NCBI GenBank assembly: GCA_015491235.1
Contig: WFWG01000356.1
Span: forward strand, 1 to 35,401
Direction of reading: 5' to 3'
Origin: Ardenticatenaceae bacterium
Lineage (GTDB): Bacteria > Chloroflexota > Anaerolineae > Ardenticatenales > Ardenticatenaceae
DNA: 35,401 bases
Below the pieces are notes generated by a model. The model saw nothing but the letters and a program-made list of their open reading frames with translations. It had not been told where the DNA came from and did no database searches. A program made the position numbers and the translations under genes. Positions 1-7,883 of the stretch are shown in pieces. The stretch's first letter is position 1. Each line of letters opens with the position of its first letter.

Positions 1-28
1 CTGCCGGGGGGCGTGGGGGGTGTCCCCC
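1..28 (+). repeat. GC-rich intergenic repeat, copy 1
   Basis: This 28-base G/C-rich stretch recurs on the opposite strand at 18850-18877 with two mismatches. It is followed by a perfect hairpin (GGGGCGCAGC at 30-39 with GCTGCGCCCC at 44-53, loop CAAC). The left edge is cut by the window. Both copies are intergenic, so it is probably a dispersed intergenic repeat. Confidence 0.55.
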
Positions 29-29
29 T

Positions 30-53
30 GGGGCGCAGCCAACGCTGCGCCCC
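30..53. repeat. Perfect 10-bp inverted repeat
   Basis: GGGGCGCAGC and GCTGCGCCCC pair over a CAAC loop. It lies between the repeat at 1-28 and the 67-bp repeat at 63-129. It has no T-run, so it is not an obvious terminator; it is more likely part of a composite intergenic repeat. Confidence 0.5.
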
Positions 54-62
54 TACACCCTT

Positions 63-129
63 TTGGGTGGGCGGAATGGCGGCGCCGCACCACTTCTGTG
101 AGCAGGAGACGTTACCAAACGCAATTGGT
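63..129 (+). repeat. 67-bp intergenic repeat, copy A1
   Basis: It matches 1112-1178 at 63 of 67 positions with no gap. It ends in ACCAAACGCAATTGGT, whose ends ACCAA/TTGGT are complementary. Both copies flank the DUF4013 gene in the same orientation and both follow a GC-rich hairpin. The CAATTGGT end is shared with shorter elements near 11692, 15131 and 32765. Confidence 0.75.
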
Positions 130-197
130 ATTACCTGGCGCGAGACGCGCCCCAGTCCTATCGCGCAACCCTTGACTCGAATAGTGGCCGTCACCTT

Positions 198-227
198 TTG
201 ACATCGCCTTCTCACAGCGTGTACAAT
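198..227 (+). promoter_or_regulatory. Sigma70-type promoter for the DUF4013 gene
   Basis: A TTGACA at 198-203 and a TACAAT at 222-227 are separated by 18 bases. Transcription would begin near 234, leaving a leader of about 115 bases before the ATG at 348. Apart from the repeats and this promoter, nothing else is recognisable in 1-347. Confidence 0.65.
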
Positions 228-347
228 GGGGACGACAGTTGGTTGCGCAACATGTAAAGGCCGCGTGACGTAGTACCGTCAAAGGCACAACCTTGTTATT
301 TCCAAGTTGAACACCGTAAACCGCACACCTGGAAAGGAGGTCTGCAC

Positions 348-1034
348 ATGGAATCCCTTGATATTGGCCGGGCGTTCAAGTTCACCTTTGAAGACGAAAA
401 TTGGATTGTCAAAGTGTTGATTGGCGGCGTCATTTCCCTCCTCTCAATCTTCTTGATTCCTATTCCACTGCTCGTGGGATATTTCCTCACAGTTGTCGAG
501 GAGGTGTACGCAGGCCGGGATTTGCCTCTGCCGGAGTGGAGTAATCTGGGACAGTACTTCAGCCGAGGGTTGACGGTGACCATCGGCTCCATCCTTTACT
601 CGGTTCCCATCCTGGTGATCGTCTGTTGTGTGCTGCTCTTCACGACAGCCATATCCGATGGTCAGGGAAACGCGGATGCCGTTGGTCTTGCCATATTATG
701 CCTGTACTGTCTCATGATTTTATACGGGCTGTTCCTGGCTTTCTGGGTGCCCGGTGCCATCCTCCGCTACCTGGAAGTGGGCAGCCTGAGTGGCATGTTC
801 CAGTTTGGCCAGATCTGGCAGCTTATCAGCCGTGACCTGGGACAATATTTTGTCGTCATCCTGCTGTACATCGGTGCCAGCTTCCTGGCCAGCATTGTCG
901 GCTCGATCACGTGTGGTATCCTTTCTCCCTGGACATCCTTCTGGGCCTATTTGGTAGGTGCCCACCTGCTGGGCCAATACTGGCGCCTGCACCGGCCGCC
1001 AGCGGAGCAACCCCTCGCCACGACTCCCGCGTAA
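348..1034 (+). CDS. DUF4013 domain-containing membrane protein
   Basis: This 228-residue protein is dominated by hydrophobic segments, at roughly residues 25-48, 78-103, 118-145 and 165-200, so it is an integral membrane protein. The N-terminal pattern (a short amphipathic start, then a phrase like FEDENWIVKVLIGG and a long membrane helix) fits the DUF4013 family, whose biochemical function is not known. A strong ribosome binding site (GGAAAGGAGG) sits just upstream of the ATG. It is a single gene between two copies of a 67-bp repeat, with its own promoter at 198-227 and a stem-loop at 1070-1100 downstream. Confidence 0.75.
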   Translation: MESLDIGRAFKFTFEDENWIVKVLIGGVISLLSIFLIPIPLLVGYFLTVVEEVYAGRDLPLPEWSNLGQYFSRGLTVTIGSILYSVPILVIVCCVLLFTTAISDGQGNADAVGLAILCLYCLMILYGLFLAFWVPGAILRYLEVGSLSGMFQFGQIWQLISRDLGQYFVVILLYIGASFLASIVGSITCGILSPWTSFWAYLVGAHLLGQYWRLHRPPAEQPLATTPA

Positions 1035-1069
1035 GGGGCTTCACCGCCTCCAGATGAGAAAGCCGAAAC

Positions 1070-1100
1070 GGGGGCAGGGCGGATTCATTGCCCTGCCCCC
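1070..1100 (+). terminator. Stem-loop after the DUF4013 gene
   Basis: An 11-bp perfect stem (GGGGGCAGGGC at 1070-1080 with GCCCTGCCCCC at 1090-1100) encloses a 9-base loop. The following bases are C-rich with only short T runs, so termination may be weak. It also abuts the second copy of the 67-bp repeat, as the hairpin at 30-53 does for the first copy. Confidence 0.5.
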
Positions 1101-1111
1101 CCACTTTCCCC

Positions 1112-1178
1112 TTGGGTGGGCGGGATGGCAGTGCCGCACCCCTTCTGTGAGCAGGAGACGTTACCAAACGCAATTGGT
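1112..1178 (+). repeat. 67-bp intergenic repeat, copy A2
   Basis: This is the second copy of the element at 63-129, with four substitutions and the same length. It lies between the DUF4013 gene and uvrC. Downstream bases (GTGAG after CAATTGGT) differ from copy A1 but match the element near 11692 read on the minus strand. Confidence 0.75.
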
Positions 1179-1213
1179 GTGAGACGACGGCACCGCCTGG
1201 CATAAACGTCGTT

Positions 1214-1241
1214 TTGGTCCTGCCACAACATGGGATACAAT
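1214..1241 (+). promoter_or_regulatory. Possible uvrC promoter
   Basis: A weak -35 (TTGGTC, 1214-1219) and a TACAAT -10 (1236-1241) are spaced by 16 bases. If used, transcription begins near 1248, which excludes the in-frame ATG at 1230 and supports the start at 1278. Confidence 0.4.
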
Positions 1242-1277
1242 TACTGTGCTAAACCATTACCTTGTGCTCCACACGCC

Positions 1278-3125
1278 ATGCCGTCCGAACACCTGCCCGA
1301 ACACATCCGCCGACAATTGGATCGCCTGCCCCGCCAGCCGGGGGTCTACCTCATGAAAAGCGCCTCCGGCGAAGTGCTCTACGTGGGCAAGGCCGTCAAC
1401 CTGCGCCAGCGGGTGCGCTCTTACTGGAGCGCCACCAGCCAGCGCGTGCCCAAAATCCGCCACCTGACCGCCCAAGTAGAAACCATCGAGACCTGGGTGA
1501 CTGACTCGGAACTGGAAGCACTCCTGCTGGAAAACACCCTCATCAAGGAACATCGGCCGCGCTACAACGTGCGCCTGAAGGACGACAAGCGCTATCCCTA
1601 CATCCGCATCACCTGGCACGAGGACTACCCCAAGGTGATGATGACCCGACGGATGGTGCGGGATGGCTCGCGCTATTTCGGCCCCTTTACTTCCGTCTGG
1701 GCCGTGCGCGAGACGCTGGACCTGTTGCGCCGTCAGTTCCCCTACCTGACCTGCAACCGCACCATCACCGGCCAGGACGAACGTGCCTGCCTTTACTACC
1801 ACATCGGGCTCTGCGCGGCCCCCTGCATCGGCGCCGTAACGAAGGAGGAGTACCGCGCCATCATCCAGGGCTTGATGAGCTTCCTGGACGGGCACCACCA
1901 GGAATTGCTGAACCAGCTCCAGCGTGAGATGGAGGAGGCCGCCGAACGGCTGGAGTTCGAGCGGGCCGCTGTGTTGCGGGACCGCATTGCCGCCCTGAAG
2001 CGGGTGGTGGAGCACCAGAAGGTGGTGGACGTGGGTGGCGGCGACCGGGACGTGATCGCCTTCGCCCGCGACCGGGAGAGCGCCTGTGTGCAGGTCTTCT
2101 TCATTCGGGGGGGGAAGCTTATTGGCCGGGAATCTTTCTGGCTCGACAACACTGAGGGCGAGGACGAGGCAGAGGTGATGGCTTCCTTCCTGAAGCAGTT
2201 TTACGGCGAAGCAGCCAGCGTGCCCGCTGAAATTTTGCTGCCCCAGGACCTGGACGAAGCCCTCATCATCCGGCAGTGGCTGGCGCAGAAGCGCGGTGCC
2301 GACGTGATGCTGCGCGTCCCCCGGGAAGGCACCGAGCGGGAACTCCTCGAGATGGCCACGCGCAACGCGCTGGAAGCCTTAGCCCACCTGCGGGACGAGT
2401 GGGCCGCCCAGGAGCACCGCCACACCGTCGCCATTGACGAACTCCAGCAGGTGTTGCACCTGCCCCGCCCACCCGTGCGCGTCGAGTGCTACGACGTGAG
2501 CCACATCCAGGGCAACCACGTGGTGGGCAGCATGGTGGTCTTCCAGAAGGGCGTGCCGCGCAAGAGCGACTACCGGCGCTTCAAGTTGCGCCGCGACCGC
2601 AACGACGACTTCGCCAGCATGAGGGAGATTTTGCGCCGGCGCCTGGCCAACTGGCAGGAAGCTCAACACAAGCCGGGTGGCGACAAGTGGGGCATTCTGC
2701 CCGACTTGATCGTGGTGGACGGCGGCAAGGGACAGCTCAACGCGGCCCTCTCCGTCCTGGCCGAGTTCGAGCTGGACGACGTGGTGCCGGTGGTGGCGCT
2801 CGCCAAGCGGGAGGAGGAAATCTACGTGCCAGGCCAGCCCGACCCGGTGCGCCTGGAGCGCTCCTCACCGGCCCTGCACCTGCTCCAGCGCGCCCGCGAC
2901 GAGGCCCACCGGTTCGCCGTCAGCTACCAGCGACGGCTGCGGGAGCGCAGCGCCCTGCGCTCTTCCCTGGACGACATTCCGGGCATCGGCCCCAAGCGAC
3001 GCCGTCGCCTCCTGCGCCACTTCGGCAGCCTGGAGAACATCCGCCAAGCTTCCGTGGAGGAGTTGGCCGCCGTGCCGGGCATGACCCGGACGCTGGCCGA
3101 GCGGGTCAAAAAATACCTGGGTTGA
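1278..3125 (+). CDS. uvrC: UvrABC system protein C (excinuclease subunit)
   Basis: UvrC makes the two incisions around a DNA lesion after UvrA and UvrB have marked it. From the start chosen here it is 615 residues, the usual family length. In order it has a GIY-YIG nuclease domain (PGVYLMK...VLYVGKA, about residues 20-98), a UVR domain that binds UvrB (FERAAVLRDRIAAL, about 200-236), an RNase H-like 5'-incision domain (ECYDVSHIQGNH, then VVDGGKGQ and DEAHRFAV, carrying the D/D/H residues), and a C-terminal helix-hairpin-helix pair (DDIPGIGPKRRRRLL...AAVPGM). The frame is open from an ATG at 1230, but that codon overlaps the likely -10 box and the family begins near the second methionine. DUF1684 and methyltransferase genes follow closely. 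Confidence 0.96.
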   Translation: MPSEHLPEHIRRQLDRLPRQPGVYLMKSASGEVLYVGKAVNLRQRVRSYWSATSQRVPKIRHLTAQVETIETWVTDSELEALLLENTLIKEHRPRYNVRLKDDKRYPYIRITWHEDYPKVMMTRRMVRDGSRYFGPFTSVWAVRETLDLLRRQFPYLTCNRTITGQDERACLYYHIGLCAAPCIGAVTKEEYRAIIQGLMSFLDGHHQELLNQLQREMEEAAERLEFERAAVLRDRIAALKRVVEHQKVVDVGGGDRDVIAFARDRESACVQVFFIRGGKLIGRESFWLDNTEGEDEAEVMASFLKQFYGEAASVPAEILLPQDLDEALIIRQWLAQKRGADVMLRVPREGTERELLEMATRNALEALAHLRDEWAAQEHRHTVAIDELQQVLHLPRPPVRVECYDVSHIQGNHVVGSMVVFQKGVPRKSDYRRFKLRRDRNDDFASMREILRRRLANWQEAQHKPGGDKWGILPDLIVVDGGKGQLNAALSVLAEFELDDVVPVVALAKREEEIYVPGQPDPVRLERSSPALHLLQRARDEAHRFAVSYQRRLRERSALRSSLDDIPGIGPKRRRRLLRHFGSLENIRQASVEELAAVPGMTRTLAERVKKYLG

Positions 3126-3140
3126 AAGGAAGTGAACGCC

Positions 3141-3812
3141 ATGAGCATCTTTCGCAGAGTACGTCGTGTGCTGGGGTTGGAAACGCCCGAAGAGCCGGAA
3201 AAGGCGGAGGAGGAAACGAACTTCCCTCGCCCTGACGAGATCACCTTCGACGAAGGCGCCTACGTGGCCGAACTGGAGGCGGAACGGGCCGCCAAGGATG
3301 CCTTTTTCCGCTCTCACCCAGCTTCCCCCATTCCGCCGGAAGAGCGCCAGCACTTCGCCAGCCTGGAATACTATCCCCCCAATCCCGCCCTGCGCTTCGT
3401 CGTGCGGCTGGAGCGGATTGAGCCGCCGGAGCCGCTGTCCATTCCGACCAGCACGGGGGACGAGGAGCACTACGAGCGCATCGGGTATGTTTCGTTCGAG
3501 GTGGAAGGCCAACCAGTGCGGCTGGCGGTCTATCGTTCGGTGGCGAACGGCTCCCTTTTCATCCCTTTCCGTGACGCCACCAGCGGCACCGAAACCTACG
3601 GTGGAGGCCGCTACCTGGAGCCCATCCCCCTTGGCGACGACAAGTTGCTGCTCGACTTCAACCGGGCCTACAACCCCTACTGCGCCTACAGCGACGAGTG
3701 GAGTTGTCCGCTGCCACCCCCGGAAAACTGGCTCAAAGTGCCCATTCGGGCGGGGGAGAAAGCGTACCACAAGCCTGCCAAATCGCCACAAGCCAGCCAG
3801 GAGACGCCATGA
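3141..3812 (+). CDS. DUF1684 domain-containing protein
   Basis: This roughly 223-residue protein has no signal peptide. It shows the DUF1684 signature in its second half: FIPFRDATSG, then TYGGGRYLEP, LDFNRAYNPYCAYS, CPLPPPENWL and a closing IRAGEK. The family is widespread in bacteria and archaea, but its function is not established. The N-terminal 35 residues are charged and Glu-rich. An in-frame GTG at 3132 lies on top of the AAAGGA ribosome binding site, so the ATG at 3141 is the better start. It begins 16 bases after the uvrC stop and its stop overlaps the next gene's ATG (ATGA), so the three genes probably form one transcript. Confidence 0.85.
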   Translation: MSIFRRVRRVLGLETPEEPEKAEEETNFPRPDEITFDEGAYVAELEAERAAKDAFFRSHPASPIPPEERQHFASLEYYPPNPALRFVVRLERIEPPEPLSIPTSTGDEEHYERIGYVSFEVEGQPVRLAVYRSVANGSLFIPFRDATSGTETYGGGRYLEPIPLGDDKLLLDFNRAYNPYCAYSDEWSCPLPPPENWLKVPIRAGEKAYHKPAKSPQASQETP

Positions 3813-4579
3813 ACGCGAAATCCCCTCGCTTTGTCATCCCTTCGCCAACCGAAGTGCCCGACGACGTGCGCTTCTACTACCGCCACGCGCGCCGTTCCCA
3901 GGAACCGGTGGTGGAACTGGGCGCGACCGATGGCCGCTACTGCCTCGTACTCGCCAGCCAGGAAATCCGCGTCGTCGGGGTGGACGCCGACGCCGAACGC
4001 CTGGCGGCCATGCAAGCCTTTGCCGAAACGCGCGGCTATCCGCTCACCACGGTCCACGTGCCCTGGCCTGAGTTCGAGCCGACCAACCGGGTGGGCATGA
4101 TTTACGTGCCCGCAGCTCGGTTGACATCCCTGCTCACCTTCGACGAGCAAATGGCCTTCCTGCGGCGCGTGCGCGAACACCTGCACATCGGCGGCAAGCT
4201 GGCCTTCGACCTGCCCGTACCCCGCGTCGAGAAAATGGCGCCCTTCGCGTCGGAGGAGGGGCAAGCTCTTCGGCTGCGCGAAACGCGCCACGACGAGCAC
4301 ACCAACATCACCACATACGTGTGGGAACGGAGAGCCTATGACCTGGTCAACCAGGTGGAGGTGCGCCACGAAGTCCACGAGGAAGTCGGCCCCGACGGGC
4401 ACACGCGCTCGCGCCGACACGTCACGCACCGGCGGGCCTTCTTCTGGCCCCAGCAGGTGCGGGCCATGCTCGAGGCGGCTGGCTACTACATCGAAGCCGT
4501 CTTTGGCGGCTTCAACGACGAACCGCTGACGCCCGAAAGCAGGGTGCAGGTGTGGGTTGTCCGCCGGCCACTCGATTAG
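3809..4579 (+). CDS. Class I SAM-dependent methyltransferase
   Basis: This 256-residue protein has a Rossmann methyltransferase core: motif I VVELGATDGR (about residues 32-41), an acidic end of strand 2 (VVGVDADAERL), and a later GGKLAFDLPVPR strand. The C-terminal half (HEVHEEVGPDG..., then FFWPQQVRAMLEAAGYY) resembles small-molecule methyltransferases in which this region forms the substrate lid. The substrate is unknown. The ATG overlaps the DUF1684 stop by four bases, indicating translational coupling. An extended reading frame reaches upstream to 3698 but lies inside DUF1684. Its 3' end converges on the double-protease gene 23 bases away. Confidence 0.8.
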   Translation: MNAKSPRFVIPSPTEVPDDVRFYYRHARRSQEPVVELGATDGRYCLVLASQEIRVVGVDADAERLAAMQAFAETRGYPLTTVHVPWPEFEPTNRVGMIYVPAARLTSLLTFDEQMAFLRRVREHLHIGGKLAFDLPVPRVEKMAPFASEEGQALRLRETRHDEHTNITTYVWERRAYDLVNQVEVRHEVHEEVGPDGHTRSRRHVTHRRAFFWPQQVRAMLEAAGYYIEAVFGGFNDEPLTPESRVQVWVVRRPLD

Positions 4580-4602
4580 CAAAAGGCCACGGTTGTTAAG
4601 CG

Positions 4603-7600
4603 CTAATGCCCAACGGTGAAAAAGGGGTCGCCATAGAAGAGATAGCTGGCCCACGTCAGGTCGCTCCACCCCACCTGCTCAAAAAGGTGAGAGCGGGCCC
4701 GGTGCACGGCCACCCCTAACGGCGCTCCGCCGAAGAACTCGCCATAGAAGACGCGCGCAAAAGTTTGGGCCGCTTCGTCCCTGATGTTCCAGAAGGTAGC
4801 CAGCACGTTGCGGCTGCCAGCCGCAATGCTGGCGTCGGCCAGGCCCGTGGCCCAGGTGTGAGCCCGCTCCCAAGTCGTGGACTGGCGTCCGCTCTCGCAG
4901 GCGTTGAGGAAGAGGAGCAACGGGGGAATGCTCAGGCCAGCCAAATTTTGAGCTGTGATGTAGTGTTCCCCATTTCGGTCCAGCAGCAGCCGGCTCAGAG
5001 CCGGCGCCTGTTCGTCATAGAGGGCATGGCCCGCAAAGTGAACGATGTGGTGCCGGGGGAACTCGGCCAGGAGGTCGAGCGCGCTGCCGTCCGGCGACAT
5101 GTGCCAGCGGGTGACTTCCACGTGTGGGAGTTCGGCCACTGCGGCCTCTATTGCTTGAGCCTCCGCTTCGGCCCAGGGCAGGTCGCCCGTCGGGTTGGCC
5201 ACGATCAGCAGGCGCAACTTGCTCTCGCCACGCGCAAGGGGCAGCGCCGTTCCCCGCACGACTTCGGTCACGAGGCGCCGGGCCGTAGGTCGGGCCAGTG
5301 CCAGCGGTTTGTCCGGGATGGGCAACAACTCCCAGGGCACCCCGGCAGTCTCCCTGTCGAGACGCCAGGTGAGCGCCGCATCGTCGGGCAATTCGGCCAG
5401 CATTTCCCGCACAGGGGGCGGCAAAAGGGCATCTCGCAGTGCTGCCAGGCGTTGTTGTGCTTGCTCGGCCAAGGTGCCGGGCTCAGTTGTTTCCTGAGAA
5501 GCGCGGGCCAGGTCGTCCACAGCGCGCAGAAAAGCTCGATACTGGGTCGGGTCACGGGGAACGGTCGTGCGCGGCTCGCCCGCCAGCACAGTAGGCGCCA
5601 TGTACGTGAAGTCCACCGTTCGGCCATCAGGCGACACCAGCACGCTCAGGTATGCCCCCTGCAGCGGCGAAGGAGAACTCTTGGCCGGTGAAAGCAACAC
5701 TTCTGGGCGTTCGAGGCGCCGACGCAGGCGTGTTAGGCGCTGGGCCTGCCCGGTTTCGGACGATAGGGGCTGCCCAACCCGAATTTCGAGGGGAAGGGGG
5801 CTTTCTGTGGACAAGAGGGCTGGCAGTCCGCGCTGCTCGTCGGCCAGGCGGGCAAACTTGGCCTCATCCCACTCCACCAGCCAAACGTCTGTCAAGGACG
5901 AGGCTTCCTGGGCGGCCAACTCGTCCAACAGGCCACGCATGAAGGCGTGGGCCGCTTCTTCGACTTCCAGCCCACCCCCGCCAGCGCCGTGCACGATGCT
6001 GGCCAGCGTCTGAAGGTGCAGAAGGGAGGCGGCCTGGGCCACCACCCGCCCAACCGTTTGAATCCGCTCCAGGCGAGACTTCCGTTCCACGCCAAACTCC
6101 TCAGCCGTGCCCAACCCCACGACGACGACCAAGTCGGACGGCAGCAGGTCACGAGTGGGCACGAAGAAGAGCCGGCCAGCGTGCCCCGTCAGGCTCCCTT
6201 GGGCAATGAGGGCGCTCAAGACACCTCCAAGCTTCTGGTCCACGAAGCTGGCAGCCCCGCCTACGGCTACCCCTTCCACGTGGTTGACCACAATGGCCTC
6301 CGTGCCCACATCGCCAATGGAGCCGCGCGCCAGCGTCAAGCGGAGGGGGGCCTGCCGGGGACGCACGACCGGTTCAACCGGTTCAGCAACGGCCAGGCCG
6401 CGCTCTTCCCCACCAGCTTGACCGTTGCAGCCGGGCCAGCGGGGCAACGGCTGACCAGGCGGGTAGCTGGCACGGGCGACGGCCGCGAAGTGAGTGAGCA
6501 ACTCGTCCCAGCGGGTGTCGCGAGCGAAGTCCAGCGGGCGGTAAAGTTCCGCCAGGGCGCGCGTTTGGGGCACGTCAGGGTCGAGGCCCGCTCGGGGGAA
6601 GTAGATGGAGAGGCCGTGGGCCCGAATGGGCATGTTCGTCTGGGCCCGCACAGCCTCGTTGGCGAGCACCACCGGGCCGCCGGGCTGGGCCAGTTCGGCC
6701 ACGCGGCGGGCGGCCTCGGAGATGGCCGCAGGCACATCCGGCTGCTCTGCGAGCCGGTTGACGAAGTCCACCAGGTCCAGGTAGTCGCGACTGCGATTGC
6801 GGAAGCGTTCCGCCTGCTCCCGGGCAAGGTCAACAGCCTCGAAAACCGGACGGTGGTGCAGGTTGCAGAGCAGCAAGTGGGCCAGGCGATCTACGGCCTG
6901 TACCAACGCACTCAGCCCCGCTGTGCTAATAGCCGACTGTGTAATTTCATCGTGCAGGCTGAACCGCCCCTGGTCGTGAGCTTCTCGGAAGCGGCGCACG
7001 GTGGCCCGGGCCACCGCCTCGACACCGTGGCCGGGAAGCGCTTGCACGAAGTGCTGGTAATCCCAGCCAGCGGCGGGCTCCTCGGCCTGGGAGCCGATCA
7101 CCACGCGGGCCGCCAGCCGCACCTGATAGGCCACCTCCACCATGCTCATCAAACAGGCGTCGAAGCCCAACAGGTCGAAGCGCTCCAGGCCAGCCTCCTG
7201 CAAGCCCTGGCGGAGCGCCGTAGCCAACTCCTGGTTGTCCACGAAGTCCATAGAGGTGTCGTCGTAGAGGATACCCCGCATGGTCTCGGGCTGGATGGTG
7301 GCTGTTTCGGAGAGGCGGCGCAGGGTGGCGGCGAAGAGGGCACGGTTGAAGCGGGTAGCCGCTACCGTGCTGCGCACGCGAGGGTCAGCAGCGGTAACGC
7401 GCCTGGCCGTCTCGCGCAGGGAGGCGTAAATGTCCGTGTCGTCCCACCCGTTTCCGTGGTTCCAAATGACGAGCGCGTACTTCTGGGCCGGATACGTGCG
7501 CACACCCCACCGGATGAAGTCTACCAGGTTTTGCGGGTCGCCAGTGTTGACTTCGGCCAGCACCTCGCCCACCTGGTCTTCCTCCAGCGCGCCGTCCGCC

Positions 7601-7800
7601 GTCAGGTGATAGCGCAAGGTGCCGCGATCGCCCACTGTGTCAAACTGGGCCACGACATGTAACGTAGCCCGCTTCTCTGGGGACAGACCTTGCAGGCCGC
7701 GCTTGACCTCTTCCAGATCCTGAAAACCAGCTCCCTCCAGGGAATTGTCGCCAGCCATGTAAAGCAGCACTGTCCACTCGGCTTGGGGGACTGGGGTCAT
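4603..7800 (-). CDS. Clostripain (C11) - M17N-like - CHAT double-protease protein
   Basis: This 1065-residue protein has no signal peptide or membrane segment, so it is probably cytosolic. Residues 8-440 are a clostripain-type C11 peptidase: WTVLLYMAGDNSLE at the start, His115 in VIWNHGNGWD and Cys216 in LGFDACLMS form the expected catalytic pair. Residues about 485-660 resemble the N-terminal macro-like domain of M17 leucine aminopeptidases (TEAIVVNHVEGV, DQKLGGVLSALI, VVVVGLGTAEEF) without an M17 catalytic domain. Residues about 815-1065 are a CHAT (caspase-HetF-associated) domain with the lead-in GVPWELLPIP, His925 in VHFAGHALYDE and Cys968 in FLNACESGR. Both dyads are intact. The ATG follows a GGGAGGAG site. 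It is the third gene after an LLM oxidoreductase and an M29 aminopeptidase on this strand, 83 bases behind the latter. The domain reading comes from motifs; the partner, trigger and substrates are unknown. Confidence 0.9.
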   Translation of the reverse strand: MTPVPQAEWTVLLYMAGDNSLEGAGFQDLEEVKRGLQGLSPEKRATLHVVAQFDTVGDRGTLRYHLTADGALEEDQVGEVLAEVNTGDPQNLVDFIRWGVRTYPAQKYALVIWNHGNGWDDTDIYASLRETARRVTAADPRVRSTVAATRFNRALFAATLRRLSETATIQPETMRGILYDDTSMDFVDNQELATALRQGLQEAGLERFDLLGFDACLMSMVEVAYQVRLAARVVIGSQAEEPAAGWDYQHFVQALPGHGVEAVARATVRRFREAHDQGRFSLHDEITQSAISTAGLSALVQAVDRLAHLLLCNLHHRPVFEAVDLAREQAERFRNRSRDYLDLVDFVNRLAEQPDVPAAISEAARRVAELAQPGGPVVLANEAVRAQTNMPIRAHGLSIYFPRAGLDPDVPQTRALAELYRPLDFARDTRWDELLTHFAAVARASYPPGQPLPRWPGCNGQAGGEERGLAVAEPVEPVVRPRQAPLRLTLARGSIGDVGTEAIVVNHVEGVAVGGAASFVDQKLGGVLSALIAQGSLTGHAGRLFFVPTRDLLPSDLVVVVGLGTAEEFGVERKSRLERIQTVGRVVAQAASLLHLQTLASIVHGAGGGGLEVEEAAHAFMRGLLDELAAQEASSLTDVWLVEWDEAKFARLADEQRGLPALLSTESPLPLEIRVGQPLSSETGQAQRLTRLRRRLERPEVLLSPAKSSPSPLQGAYLSVLVSPDGRTVDFTYMAPTVLAGEPRTTVPRDPTQYRAFLRAVDDLARASQETTEPGTLAEQAQQRLAALRDALLPPPVREMLAELPDDAALTWRLDRETAGVPWELLPIPDKPLALARPTARRLVTEVVRGTALPLARGESKLRLLIVANPTGDLPWAEAEAQAIEAAVAELPHVEVTRWHMSPDGSALDLLAEFPRHHIVHFAGHALYDEQAPALSRLLLDRNGEHYITAQNLAGLSIPPLLLFLNACESGRQSTTWERAHTWATGLADASIAAGSRNVLATFWNIRDEAAQTFARVFYGEFFGGAPLGVAVHRARSHLFEQVGWSDLTWASYLFYGDPFFTVGH

Positions 7801-7883
7801 GGGCCTCTCCTCCCGGGGAACAGGACGCCCTTTCCGCCGCCAACGGAAAAGCGCAACAGGTCACACATGGCCAACCACCGCGC

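Noticed and set aside
13-201. A 62-codon open frame at the window start
   Set aside because: It spans a hairpin, a repeat and part of a promoter, with no ribosome binding site.
5947-7662. A 571-codon open frame on the plus strand opposite the C11/CHAT gene
   Set aside because: Antisense shadow with no domain content; the minus-strand reading shows intact catalytic motifs.
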